A stretch of DNA of 29,501 nucleotides from an uncultured Microbacterium sp. (GCA_947647645.1 CANSLE010000005.1:1-29501); one strand, 5' to 3'; counted from the stretch's first letter, positions 21,833 through 29,501 are shown. The notes: generated by a model not told the origin, from the letters alone. Program-made: numbers and translations.

Positions 21833-23052
21833 TTAGCAAATCCCGAATCCATCGTCGAACCTGGGCGCGGACGTGGTGGCGCGCGCGTCCTGAGCGGTGC
21901 GGGCGTGGCGGATGCGCGCCTGGTGCTCGTGTCCGGCCTGCTCGGGTGTCATCGCGTCTCGGATCTGCCGTTCGGCCGCGGCCCGCTCGACCGTTCGGTT
22001 CGCTCGCGCGTACTCGCTGAGCAGCTGCTTGCGCAGAGCCGTGGCGTCCTCGAGGGAGGCGGTGAGGCGATCGCGCAACGCGATCAGCGCACTGGGGTGT
22101 TCAGTCTCGACGCCGGCGACCTGGAGAGCGTGGCCACGGGCTTCTGCCATGGCCAGGCGGGCGCGGACGGTGCGGAGGGTTTCGGCGTTGCGGTGGATGC
22201 TGTCGCTGAGCCGTTCGACCTTCGCGCGCAGGTCCGCGGCCTTCTCGGGTGCGTCTGCGACGAACCGGTCGAGGTCGATGATCGCTCCAAACGGATGCCT
22301 CTTAGGGTCACTCCACACTGCTGGCGTGAGGTCCTCGCGCGCGGGCTCGTCGACGGGGCGTGCGGCGCGGGACAATTCGTCCAGAGCGGCCCGGGAGGCG
22401 TCCTCCAGCGTGACTTCCTGACGGGCACGCATCATCGGTCGTCTCACCCTGGATCCCGTGCACGGTCGACGCGTAGGCGAGGTGCACGTGGTCGGCGACG
22501 TACTCGGCCGACACATCCTTCACGTCGCCGCTGTCAGTGACAGCCACCAGGCGCACACCGTCGGGGCGGATGTCCTGGATCGTCCACAGCGCCCGGTTCT
22601 CGACCCCGGTGCCGCTGTCGTTGCGTCGAGTCTGCACGACGTCGCCCACGAGCAGACGCTGCTCGTTCTGCCCGATCGCGACCACCTGGTCGGAGAGGCG
22701 GCCGGCGTCGACGAGCGCGGCCTGAATCGTGTCGTTGATCTGCTGCGCTTCCTCGTTGGTGCTCGTCACCAACGAAACCCGCCTGCCGGCAGCGTCAGCG
22801 TTGAGGTAGGCGGTGACCATGTCCTCGCGCGCCTCATCCTCGGTGGTAACGGTCTTCACGAAGCCTCGACCGGTGAGGGCCCACGCCACGGCAGTTGCTT
22901 CCTGCAAGTTCGCCGGCTCCCGCAACCGCAGCGACAATTCTCCGTAGTCGGAATCGGTGAACCGGTGCACCGCGGTGAGCTCGACGACCGAACCAGAACG
23001 GTTCTTCATCGTCGCCATCGCACCCGAGTGCCCCACGGGCATCGCCGGACGC
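21833..23052 (-). pseudogene. MobF/TraA-type relaxase-helicase, C-terminal part, broken
   Basis: Two frames together give parts of a conjugative relaxase's RecD-like helicase domain and tail. The upstream frame (to 22440) begins PVGHSGAMATM, typical of helicase motif III, then VVELTAVHRFTDSDYGELSL, VSLVTSTNEEAQQINDTIQ and YASTVHGIQGETTD, the start of motif VI. The expected next segment with the final Arg finger is absent. In another frame, from about 22440, the tail continues as RARQEVTLEDASRAALDELS, through a coiled-coil region (LRAKVERLSDSIHRNAETL) to FDDGFGIC and TAA. So there is an internal deletion with frameshift near 22430-22445, and the whole N-terminal relaxase domain is missing beyond 23050. 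Not functional; it marks plasmid or ICE ancestry. Confidence 0.8.
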
Positions 23053-23385
23053 TAGGACCCCATTGACTCCTGGAAGAGTCTGAGCGCAATCAGCAGCCCC
23101 GCCACGGTCCCGGCGCTCGCGGCGAGCGGAACCCAGCTGAGCGCCTTTCTGCGTCCGCCATGAGTAAACGGCCGCCGCTGCGGTGCAGAGAAACATCACG
23201 GCGGCGACGTAGTAGAAGATTCCCGCGCGGTCGGCGCCTGCCCAGTCACAGCGGGGCGCGCATGCGCCCCGCGCGAAGATCGTCCTCCCGACCCAGATCG
23301 CGGTCGTGATCGCGAAAACGACGACCTGGATGACCGCGACGGCAAGAACGGATGCCGCGGCACTCCTGCCTGACCTTGTGCTCAT
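23052..23385 (-). pseudogene. Small membrane protein, frameshifted
   Basis: From the ATG at 23385 the frame reads MSTRSGRSAAASVLAVAVIQ with a first membrane segment VVVFAITTAIWVG, then a Cys-containing loop and a second segment FYYVAAVMFLCTAAAAVYS. There a shift occurs near 23160. The other frame continues ALSWVPLAASAGTVAGLLIA LRLFQESMGS and stops with TAG at 23052-23054. The span of 334 bases is one more than 111 codons, so one base is extra. Family unknown. It borders the relaxase fragment directly, so it is probably the first host gene after the mobile region. A sequencing error could also explain the shift. Confidence 0.6.
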
Positions 23386-23467
23386 CGGCTCAGTTTGTCG
23401 TTGTCGGTCGACGCCACGCTCCAGTTGCACACATCGATCGGGTCGCTCGCGCCGTCCTCGACCGAAC

Positions 23468-23524
23468 GGCAAGGGATGCCGGGCGACACGCCGCGGCATC
23501 CCTTGCCCACCCGGCGTGTCGCCC
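23468..23524. repeat. Two interlocked 13-bp inverted repeats (A-B-A'-B')
   Basis: GGCAAGGGATGCC (23468-23480) pairs with 23495-23507, and GGGCGACACGCCG (23481-23493) pairs with 23512-23524. Both pairs are perfect. Because arm B lies between A and A', the two stems cannot form as separate nested hairpins: they are alternatives or make a pseudoknot. The element lies about 60 bases after the alpha-glucosidase stop. Further short hairpins follow at 23525-23543 and 23542-23573. Confidence 0.85.
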
Positions 23525-23573
23525 CCGAACCCTTGCAGTTCGGTTGCGAGCCGTCCCCCGGGCCCCCGCAACC
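23525..23573 (-). terminator. Terminator hairpins after the sugar operon
   Basis: CCGAAC (23525-23530) pairs with GTTCGG (23538-23543), and GGTTGCG (23542-23548) with CGCAACC (23567-23573). The second lies 12 bases after the alpha-glucosidase stop, the normal place for the operon terminator. Confidence 0.5.
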
Positions 23574-23585
23574 CGAGCCGCCGGA

Positions 23586-25280
23586 TCAGTCCCCCGCGAT
23601 CCAGACGGTCGTCTCCCCCGGCACAACATCGGCCTCGACGGGCGCGCTCGACAGCACGACACGCTGCCCCGCGGCGAGAGACAGCGCGAACGGCTCCGCC
23701 CCGAACACCGTCACGACCTCCCACCCGTTCGGGCGGCGGAACCGCAGCACGTCATCGCGGCCGCTCTCGACCCATTCCAGGCTCTCCGGCGCGAGCAGCT
23801 CGTGCCGCAGGGCCAGCGCCCGCCGGTACAGCGAGAGGGTGGATGCCGGGTCGCCCTCTTCCGCCTCGACCGACGAGTCCGCGAACCACGACGGCTGCGG
23901 CAGGTGCGCACCCCCCGAACCGAAACCGAACGAGGAGCCCCCGCGGGTCCACGGCAGCGGCACGCGGCATCCGTCACGGCCGTACTGCTCCTGGTTCGTG
24001 CGGAAGAAGGTCGGATCCTGCCGCTGGTCGGCGGGGATCTCGGCGACCTCGTGCAGGCCCAGCTCCTCGCCCTGATAGAGGTACGCCGAACCCGGCAGCC
24101 CGAGCAGGAACAGCGACGCCGCACGCGCGCGGCGCAGGCCCCCGACCCGGTCGATCACCGCTTCATCGGCGCCGGCCTCGAGCCACCCTCCGCCGTGACG
24201 GTTCGGCACGGCGCCGTCGACCTCGTCGACCCGCGGCAACGCGTACCGCGTGGCGTGACGGAACACGTCGTGGTTCGACAGCACCCACGTGCTCGACGAG
24301 CCCGAACGCGCCGCGAGCGCGATGTTGTCGGTGACGATCTGGCGGAACTCGTCCGCGTCGAACGGCGACCGAAGCAGGTCGAAGTTGAACGACTGGCCGA
24401 GGCTCTCCGGGCTCGCGTATTTCGGCACCCGGTCGGAGGCGACCCACGCCTCGGCCACCGCGGTGCGCGGCGGGTCGTACGAGTCGAACACGCGGCGCCA
24501 CTCGGCGTAGATCTCGTGCACGTCGTCACGGTCGAGCAGCGGGTGCGTGCCGTCGACCGGCAGCGCGGCGAGCTCTGCGGCCGAGGGCAGCGGCTCGGTC
24601 AGGTCTTTCGTGAGCATGTGGGCGACGTCGATGCGGAACCCGTCGACGCCGCGATCCGACCAGAACCGCAGCGTCGTGAGGAAGTCCTCGCGCACCTCGG
24701 GGTTGTTCCAGTCGAGGTCGGGCTGCTCGGTCGCGAAGCTGTGCAGATACCACTGGCCGTCGGCGACCCGCTCCCACGCCGACCCGCCGAACGCCGCGGT
24801 CCAGTCGGTCGGCGGCGCGGATCCGTCGGGGCCGCTCCCCTCCCGGAAGATGTACCGGCCGCGTGCCGCGGAGCCGCGGCCGGCGGCGAGCGCCTCCTGG
24901 AACCACGCGTGCCGGTCGGACGTGTGGTTCGGCACGATGTCGACGACGAGGCGGATGCCGCGAGCATGCAGTGCCGCGATGAGCTCATCGAGGTCGGCGA
25001 GCGTACCGAGCCGCGGGTCCACATCGCGGTAGTCCGCCACGTCGTAGCCGCCGTCGGCGAGCTCGGAGGGGTAGAACGGGCTCAACCAGACGGCATCCAC
25101 CCCGAGCTCGGCGAGGTAGTCGACCCGCGACAGGATGCCGCGGATGTCGCCGATGCCGTCGCCGTCGGCATCCGCGAAGCTGCGCGGGTACACCTGGTAG
25201 ACCACCGCCTGGCGCCACCAGGCGCGCTCCTCCTCGCGGGAGAGCTCGAGGGCGTCGGGGGTGGGGGACACAGCGGTCAT
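23586..25280 (-). CDS. GH13 alpha-glucosidase (oligo-1,6-glucosidase-like)
   Basis: A 564-residue glycoside hydrolase family 13 enzyme, cytosolic (no signal peptide). It starts with VVYQVYPRSFADADGDGIGD, typical of the oligosaccharide-cleaving subfamilies. The four conserved regions are DIVPNH (114-119), GFRIDVAHM (214-222, nucleophile D218), AEAW with the acid/base E277, and SNHD (335-338). Such enzymes release glucose from imported maltose-, isomaltose-, trehalose- or sucrose-like glucosides; the exact bond cannot be read here. AGGAAAGG precedes the ATG at 25280. It is the last gene of the sugar ABC operon, 50 bases after the MalG-type permease, so it hydrolyses the imported sugar. The frame is open far upstream, but that is shadow of the permease gene. 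Confidence 0.9.
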   Translation of the reverse strand: MTAVSPTPDALELSREEERAWWRQAVVYQVYPRSFADADGDGIGDIRGILSRVDYLAELGVDAVWLSPFYPSELADGGYDVADYRDVDPRLGTLADLDELIAALHARGIRLVVDIVPNHTSDRHAWFQEALAAGRGSAARGRYIFREGSGPDGSAPPTDWTAAFGGSAWERVADGQWYLHSFATEQPDLDWNNPEVREDFLTTLRFWSDRGVDGFRIDVAHMLTKDLTEPLPSAAELAALPVDGTHPLLDRDDVHEIYAEWRRVFDSYDPPRTAVAEAWVASDRVPKYASPESLGQSFNFDLLRSPFDADEFRQIVTDNIALAARSGSSSTWVLSNHDVFRHATRYALPRVDEVDGAVPNRHGGGWLEAGADEAVIDRVGGLRRARAASLFLLGLPGSAYLYQGEELGLHEVAEIPADQRQDPTFFRTNQEQYGRDGCRVPLPWTRGGSSFGFGSGGAHLPQPSWFADSSVEAEEGDPASTLSLYRRALALRHELLAPESLEWVESGRDDVLRFRRPNGWEVVTVFGAEPFALSLAAGQRVVLSSAPVEADVVPGETTVWIAGD

Positions 25281-25330
25281 GCGGGACCTTTCCTGATTTC
25301 GGGGGGGGTGTTTGGGGGACGAGTGCGCGG

Positions 25331-26239
25331 TCAGCCCTTGACGGCGCCCTGGGGGACACCCTCCATCACCCAGCGCTGGGTGAAGAGGTACGCGACGATC
25401 GCGGGGGCCATCGCCATGAGGTACGACGCGAACGACACGTTGTAGTTGTTGCTGAACTGCGTCTGGAAGAGGTTCTGGCGCACCGGCAGCGTCTGCAGCG
25501 CCGGGTCGGAGATGATGAGAGACGGCATCATGAAGTCGTTCCAGGCATAGAGGAACGCGAAGATGCCGACGGTCGCGCTCATCGGTGCGAGCAGCGGGAA
25601 GATGAGCCTCCAGAAGGTCTGCCAGGTGGTGGCGCCGTCGATGCGCGCGCTCTCCTCGAGCTCGATCGGGATCGACCGCAGGAACGCCGTGAACAGCAGC
25701 ACGCTGAAGCTCAGCTGGAACATCGTGGCGAGGATGATGACGCCGAACGGGTTGTCCAGACCGACCCGGCCGGTGAGCTGGATCTGGGGCAGCGCGACGA
25801 CGGGGAACGGGATGAACATCGCGGCGAGCAGGTAGAAGAACGAGTACCGGAACAGCCGTCGGTCCCAGTTGCGGACGATCGCGTAGGAGGCGAAGGCGGC
25901 CAGCAGGATCGTCGCGACGACGGTTCCCGCCGTGACGAGCAGCGAGATGCCCGCGCCGACCGGGAACTTCGTGAGGTTCCACGCCTCGACGAAGCCGTCG
26001 ATGCTGAACGGCGCGGGCAGCGAGAACGCGTTGCCGTCGACGGCCTGACCGGTGGTCTTGAACGCCATCGAGACCGTGACGTAGAGCGGCAGCAGAACCG
26101 TGACGGCGCAGAGGAGCAGGATGATCGTGGTCGACCAGCTGACGCGCTCTCCGCGGGTGGCGGGGCTCGTGCGACGGCGGTCGTCCGCGGGCGCGAAGGC
26201 CGCGGCATCCTCGGCGACGAGGGCGGGTTGGGTGGACAT
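25331..26239 (-). CDS. Sugar ABC transporter permease (MalG-type)
   Basis: A 302-residue inner-membrane permease of the carbohydrate-uptake CUT1 type. About six membrane segments are seen, beginning with STTIILLLCAVTVLLPLYVT after a polar ~35-residue N-terminus, and YSFFYLLAAMFIPFPVVALP in the middle. The cytoplasmic EAA loop reads EESARIDGATTWQTFWRLIF, which contacts the ATPase, and the protein ends WVMEGVPQGAVKG, a common MalG ending. The start ATG at 26239 overlaps the stop of the preceding permease (TGATG). No ATPase gene is in the operon, so a shared MsiK-type ATPase elsewhere probably powers the transporter. Confidence 0.92.
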   Translation of the reverse strand: MSTQPALVAEDAAAFAPADDRRRTSPATRGERVSWSTTIILLLCAVTVLLPLYVTVSMAFKTTGQAVDGNAFSLPAPFSIDGFVEAWNLTKFPVGAGISLLVTAGTVVATILLAAFASYAIVRNWDRRLFRYSFFYLLAAMFIPFPVVALPQIQLTGRVGLDNPFGVIILATMFQLSFSVLLFTAFLRSIPIELEESARIDGATTWQTFWRLIFPLLAPMSATVGIFAFLYAWNDFMMPSLIISDPALQTLPVRQNLFQTQFSNNYNVSFASYLMAMAPAIVAYLFTQRWVMEGVPQGAVKG

Positions 26240-27147
26240 CAGAAGGCGTTCCTTCCGCGAGTCAGCGAGAGCTGGAGCAGGGAGATGAGGATGGCGACGA
26301 CGAAGAAGATGGTCGCGTTGGCCATCTGGTAGGCGTAGTCGCCGCCGTTGAAGCCCGCGATGATCGTCATCGCGACGCTGCGCGTGGCCGTTCCCGGACC
26401 GCCGTTGGTGAGTCCGACGATGATGTCGTAGGCGTTGAGGAAGCCCTTGAAGCCGAGGATGATGTTGATCACGACGTACCCCGCGACCAGCGGCAGGGTG
26501 ATGCGTACGAGCTGCTGGCGCTTCGAGGCGCCGTCCAGCGCGGCGGCCTCGTACACGTCGCCCGGCACCGCGAGCAGGCCGGCGATGTAGATGAGCAGCG
26601 TTCCCGGGATCGCCTGCCACGCGGTCACGATCACGATCGCGACCCAGGCCATGTCGGGGTTGGCGAGCAGGCTCGTCGACAAGGCCGGGATGCCGAGGGC
26701 CTCGCCCACGCTCGGGAGCGAGTTCGAGAACAGGAAGTTGAAGACGTAGGCGATGATGATGCCTGAGATCACCATCGGGATCACGAACACGGTCCTCAGG
26801 GCCGTCTTCAGCCGGATGCGGGCGGTGAGCCCGACCGCCAGGAGGAACGCCACCACGTTGACGACGAGCACGGTCGCGATGGAGAACCCGATGGTGAAGA
26901 GGTAGCTCTGCAGGATCGCCGGGTCGCTGAACATGGCGATGTAGTTCGTCAGCCCGGTGAAGTGCCACTCGCCGATCCCGATCGAGTCGGTGAAGCTGAA
27001 GAAGATGCCCACGATGCCCGGAACGGTGATCGCCAGCGTGAACAGGACGAGGCTCGGCAGCAGGAAGAGATAGTAGATCGGCTCGACACGTCGGTGGCTG
27101 CGACGTGCGGTACGGTCACCGGCGGTGACGATCGTGGACGTGGTCAT
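26239..27147 (-). CDS. Sugar ABC transporter permease (MalF-type)
   Basis: A 302-residue partner permease of the CUT1 type. After a short basic N-terminus comes the first membrane segment YYLFLLPSLVLFTLAITVPG, then GLTNYIAMFSDPAILQSY, the usual periplasmic 'G..NY...f.d' element, four or five further segments, and the EAA loop EAAALDGASKRQQLVRITLP. LTNGGPGTATRSVAM matches the typical 'T.GGP...T' region. Its ATG overlaps the stop of the binding-protein gene by 4 bases (27144-27147), and its own stop overlaps the next start, so translation is coupled throughout. Confidence 0.92.
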   Translation of the reverse strand: MTTSTIVTAGDRTARRSHRRVEPIYYLFLLPSLVLFTLAITVPGIVGIFFSFTDSIGIGEWHFTGLTNYIAMFSDPAILQSYLFTIGFSIATVLVVNVVAFLLAVGLTARIRLKTALRTVFVIPMVISGIIIAYVFNFLFSNSLPSVGEALGIPALSTSLLANPDMAWVAIVIVTAWQAIPGTLLIYIAGLLAVPGDVYEAAALDGASKRQQLVRITLPLVAGYVVINIILGFKGFLNAYDIIVGLTNGGPGTATRSVAMTIIAGFNGGDYAYQMANATIFFVVAILISLLQLSLTRGRNAF

Positions 27148-28448
27148 CGTCCGGACTCCTCTGTCTCGGTCGTGGGCGCGGGGGCACGGAACGCCAGGCG
27201 CGCCCAGTCGGCATCCATCGTCCGCAGCGTGGCCTGCGGACTCGCGCCGAGCACGATGGCCTGCACGTAGTTGAAGACGGGAATGGTCTTCGGCACGAGC
27301 ACAGACGGACCCTGGTAGACCTTGCCCGACGTGTAGAAGGGGATCATCCCGACGATGCGCGGGTCGCTCGGCATGGACGCGTCCTTGGTGGGGGTGAAGC
27401 CGAGTTGCGCGGTGTTGTACGCCGCGATGGTCTCGGGGCGGTACAGGTACTCGAGGAAGTCGCGGGCGGCGTCCTGGTGTCGCGACCCCTCGGGGATCAT
27501 CGCGGCCAGGTCCATGTTCACGCGCACCCGCAGGTCACCCGGATCGTCGGTCATCGGCAGCGGGAAGGTGCCGAGGTTCATGTCCGGCGAGGTCTTGGCG
27601 ATCTCGCTGAACGCCCAGGGACCCTGGAGGTACATCGCCGCCGCACCCTTCGCGAACGCAAGGTTGCCGTCGCCGTAGCCGCGGCTGGGCGCGTCGGCGT
27701 TGACGAACGTCGACGTGAGGCGGGTCATCCTCTCCATCGGGGCGGTGAAGTCCCGCGCGAACGAGGTGGCCGAGTCGGGTCCGACGTCGGCGCCCTCGGC
27801 GGCGAGGCGGTTGAAGAAGTCCACGACGTCCACCGAGCCGCCCACGGCGTAGTCGTACCAGCCCTGCCCGACGGTCCAGTCGTCCTTGAAGGTCCCGTAG
27901 AAGGGCGTGATCCCGGCGGCGGTGAGCTTCTCGCAGGCGGCCACCAGCTCGTCCCAGGTGGTGGGCACCGCGACGCCGGCCTGCGCGAACAGGTCCTTGT
28001 TGTAGATCACGGATGCCGCCATCACCGAGTACGGCAAGGCGCTGACCCGTCCGGGGCATGACCCGTACTGGTCCATGAGCGTCTGCAGGTCGTCGCGCGT
28101 CGTCGACGCGGCCCTGGTGCCGCTGAGATCGCTCAGGGCGCACCGCTGGACGAACCGCGCGGTCTCGTAGTTGTAGTTCGCGAGCATGATGTCCGGCGGG
28201 TTGCCGCGGACGAAGCTCGCGGAGACGACATCGACTCCCGAGGTGTCCATCTGGACGCGCACACGGTCCTGCGACGCGTTGTAGGAATCGACGACGCCGT
28301 TCATGAAGGCGAGCGCCTCGCGCTTGCTGAAGGTGAAGCGGATCGTCTCGCGTCCGTCGCTGGTACACCCCGCGAGGAGCGTCCCCGCCAGGGCGAGCGC
28401 GATGCCGGCGGCGACCGCCCGCAACGCTCGTGGGGTTCTCACAGACAC
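27144..28448 (-). CDS. Sugar-binding lipoprotein of an ABC transporter
   Basis: A 434-residue extracellular solute-binding protein (family 1). The GTG at 28448 is 5 bases after GAAGGA and gives a good lipoprotein signal: basic RTPRALR, a hydrophobic core VAAGIALALAGTLLAG and the lipobox Cys at residue 28 (LLAGC). Other family marks are YSVMAASVIYNKDLFAQAG with PTTWDELVAACEKL, AAAMYLQGPWAF, and the C-terminal part with EYLYRPETIAAYNTAQLGFT. It sits on the outer membrane face and delivers the sugar to the two permeases. It is the first gene of the operon; the promoter and operator are at 28489-28534. The sugar is probably an alpha-glucoside, inferred from the GH13 enzyme. Confidence 0.92.
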   Translation of the reverse strand: MSVRTPRALRAVAAGIALALAGTLLAGCTSDGRETIRFTFSKREALAFMNGVVDSYNASQDRVRVQMDTSGVDVVSASFVRGNPPDIMLANYNYETARFVQRCALSDLSGTRAASTTRDDLQTLMDQYGSCPGRVSALPYSVMAASVIYNKDLFAQAGVAVPTTWDELVAACEKLTAAGITPFYGTFKDDWTVGQGWYDYAVGGSVDVVDFFNRLAAEGADVGPDSATSFARDFTAPMERMTRLTSTFVNADAPSRGYGDGNLAFAKGAAAMYLQGPWAFSEIAKTSPDMNLGTFPLPMTDDPGDLRVRVNMDLAAMIPEGSRHQDAARDFLEYLYRPETIAAYNTAQLGFTPTKDASMPSDPRIVGMIPFYTSGKVYQGPSVLVPKTIPVFNYVQAIVLGASPQATLRTMDADWARLAFRAPAPTTETEESGR

Positions 28449-28488
28449 CGTCGTCCTTCCGTCCAGCGGCCCAGGTGCCGCCTCTCGA

Positions 28489-28521
28489 GATTCGACCTGG
28501 AGTAGATTTAATGGTCGAATC
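28489..28521. promoter_or_regulatory. Candidate ROK-regulator operator
   Basis: GATTCGACC (28489-28497) and GGTCGAATC (28513-28521) form a perfect 9-bp inverted repeat with a 15-base spacer. The two arms flank the -10 box of the sugar operon and the right arm lies in its -10/-35 spacer. It is located between the divergent sugar operon and the ROK regulator gene. Confidence 0.65.
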
Positions 28522-28534
28522 AACTGAATGGCAA
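28506..28534 (-). promoter_or_regulatory. Promoter of the sugar ABC operon
   Basis: On the minus strand, TTGCCA (28534-28529) and TTAAAT (28511-28506) are separated by 17 bases, a good -35/-10 pair in otherwise GC-rich DNA. The start codon of the binding protein lies about 58 bases further on. Confidence 0.6.
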
Positions 28535-28567
28535 TACTCTTGCACCACCCCCAGCGAAAGGTCAAGA

Positions 28568-29501
28568 GTGAATCAGACGTTCGTCGACAACGGCACCGGT
28601 CGCGCCAGCGTCGACGGTGTGCTCGACTTCGCCTGGGATGCCGGCGCCTTCACCGCCACGGACGCGATGCAGGCGGCATCCCTCACCCGATCGACGGCGA
28701 TCGAGGCCATCGACACCCTCATCGCCGCAGGAGTGCTCAGCGAGCTGCCCAATGCGCGCGATGCCGGCGAGTACCGGGCCGGCAGGCCGGCGCGACGGTT
28801 CGCCCTCCGGGCGGATGCCGGCGTGGTCGTCGCCCTCGACGCGGGAGACACCCACCTGACCGCCGCGGTCGCCGACCTCGCGGGCGAGACCCTGCTGCGA
28901 CGGCAGGTTCCGCTGTCTTCGGCCCAGAGCGTCGACGAGCGGCGCTCCGCGATCCTCACGCACCTGCGCGACACGCTCGCCGCGGCCGGGGTCGAGCGTG
29001 TCGACGTGCTGGCCCTGTGTGCCGGCGTGGCGGCCCCGGTGACGATGCAGGGGCAGTCGCCGCCCCATCCCGAAGGCTTCTGGGAGCGCACCAACCCCGG
29101 TCTCATCGACGCGCTGGCCGGGTGGGCCGATGTCGTCGAGGTGAAGAACGACGCGCAACTCGCCGCCGCCGCCGAGAGCACCGAGGGCGGCGCGATCGGA
29201 TGCCGCGACGTCGTCGCCCTGCTCGCCGGCGAACGCCTGGGGGCGGGCGTGGTGGTCGACGGCCATCTGCTCCACGGCGCCCACGGCGGTGTGGGCGAGA
29301 TGTTCGCGTTCGACTTCATCCGCGACGTCGACTCCGCCTTCGGGCTGGGTCCCTCGCTCGAGCGGCAGGCGCGCGAGGCCATCGCCGCGGCCGCGCCCGC
29401 CGTCGCGGCGAAGGGCCTCGCGGCGATGGACCCCGCCGAGATCCACGGCCGCGACGTGCTCGAGCTCGCCGCCGAATGGAACGGCAGCTCGACGACGCGC
29501 G
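28568..29501 (+). CDS. ROK-family transcriptional regulator (3' end beyond window)
   Basis: The frame from the GTG at 28568 (AAAGG 7 bases upstream) is open to the window end, 311 codons so far. Residues 1-75 are a winged helix-turn-helix: FTATDAMQAASLTRSTAIEA then LIAAGVLSEL, followed by RAGRPARRFAL, the usual 'GRP...f' wing of ROK repressors. From residue ~85 the ROK sugar-kinase-like domain starts, with VVALDAGDTHLTAAVADLAG, where the phosphate-binding 'D.Ggt' reads DAGDTH, and later GERLGAGVVVDGHLLHGAHG with GVGEM. The usual zinc-binding Cys cluster is not seen in the visible part. It is divergent from the sugar operon and probably represses it via the inverted repeat at 28489-28521. Confidence 0.85.
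   Translation, partial: MNQTFVDNGTGRASVDGVLDFAWDAGAFTATDAMQAASLTRSTAIEAIDTLIAAGVLSELPNARDAGEYRAGRPARRFALRADAGVVVALDAGDTHLTAAVADLAGETLLRRQVPLSSAQSVDERRSAILTHLRDTLAAAGVERVDVLALCAGVAAPVTMQGQSPPHPEGFWERTNPGLIDALAGWADVVEVKNDAQLAAAAESTEGGAIGCRDVVALLAGERLGAGVVVDGHLLHGAHGGVGEMFAFDFIRDVDSAFGLGPSLERQAREAIAAAAPAVAAKGLAAMDPAEIHGRDVLELAAEWNGSSTTR

Noticed and set aside
23352..25445. A 697-codon open frame on the plus strand
   Set aside because: It is the shadow of the GH13 gene on the other strand; the composition is Arg/Ala/Pro-rich with no domain, whereas the minus strand has all four GH13 motifs.
25281..26968. Long upstream extensions of the GH13 and MalG-type frames on the minus strand
   Set aside because: They overlap the preceding permease genes in another frame and give low-complexity sequence. 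The chosen starts have ribosome-binding sites or coupled stop/start overlaps.
28562..29446. A 294-codon frame on the minus strand opposite the ROK gene
   Set aside because: The plus-strand frame has a winged HTH and ROK domain; the minus frame shows no domain and is a GC-rich shadow.
1..29501. CRISPR array or complete insertion sequence
   Set aside because: No regularly spaced direct repeats were seen anywhere, and the only transposase sequence is an N-terminal fragment at 9972-10198.

Overview
The window is GC-rich DNA from an actinobacterium. Codon bias, the many leaderless starts, a RuMP operon with its regulator and a sugar ABC operon under a ROK regulator suggest Microbacteriaceae (Microbacterium-like). 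That is inference from gene content; no rRNA or marker gene is present to prove it.

Left part (1-3,960): the 3' end of a saccharopine-dehydrogenase-like gene; an Xre/MbcA/ParS-type antitoxin followed by a broken RES toxin; a GlxA-type AraC regulator divergent from a small ABM-fold monooxygenase. At 3,914-3,996 lie a perfect hairpin and the 3' third of a tRNA (probably tRNA-Thr) with no 5' part. I read this as an attachment-site scar marking the left edge of an accessory region.

Middle part (4,000-16,440): a UvrA-like ABC ATPase (drug-resistance/UvrA2 type), a zinc alcohol dehydrogenase with a TetR regulator, and then a rearranged stretch. The last third of the uvrA-like gene is repeated (260 bp identical), and 3' ends of an ABM monooxygenase gene occur three times, one fused to an IS5-type transposase fragment. 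Next come genes that fit formaldehyde production and removal: a sarcosine-oxidase-like flavoenzyme, an operon of glutathione-independent formaldehyde dehydrogenase, a frameshifted PfpI-like gene and an ABM protein, and the two RuMP-pathway enzymes 6-phospho-3-hexuloisomerase and 3-hexulose-6-phosphate synthase. Divergent from the last two is a regulator that fuses a histidine-kinase-type ATPase domain to a LuxR helix-turn-helix.

Mobile/defence part (16,440-23,050): less GC-rich and full of plasmid or ICE debris. It holds an N-terminal fragment of a C5 DNA methyltransferase fused to a fragment resembling a VirD4/TraG coupling protein, an intact Vsr repair endonuclease, three unrecognised genes, and a 618-residue protein with an N-terminal DUF4365-like PD-(D/E)XK nuclease motif. 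That last gene sits between two copies of the 3' end of a MobF/TraA relaxase gene and is the best candidate here for an undescribed defence gene.

Right part (23,050-29,501): a frameshifted small membrane protein gene, an unusual pair of interlocked 13-bp inverted repeats, and a sugar-uptake operon (lipoprotein binding protein, two permeases, GH13 alpha-glucosidase) transcribed leftwards. It is divergent from a ROK-family regulator that runs off the window; an inverted-repeat operator overlaps the operon promoter.
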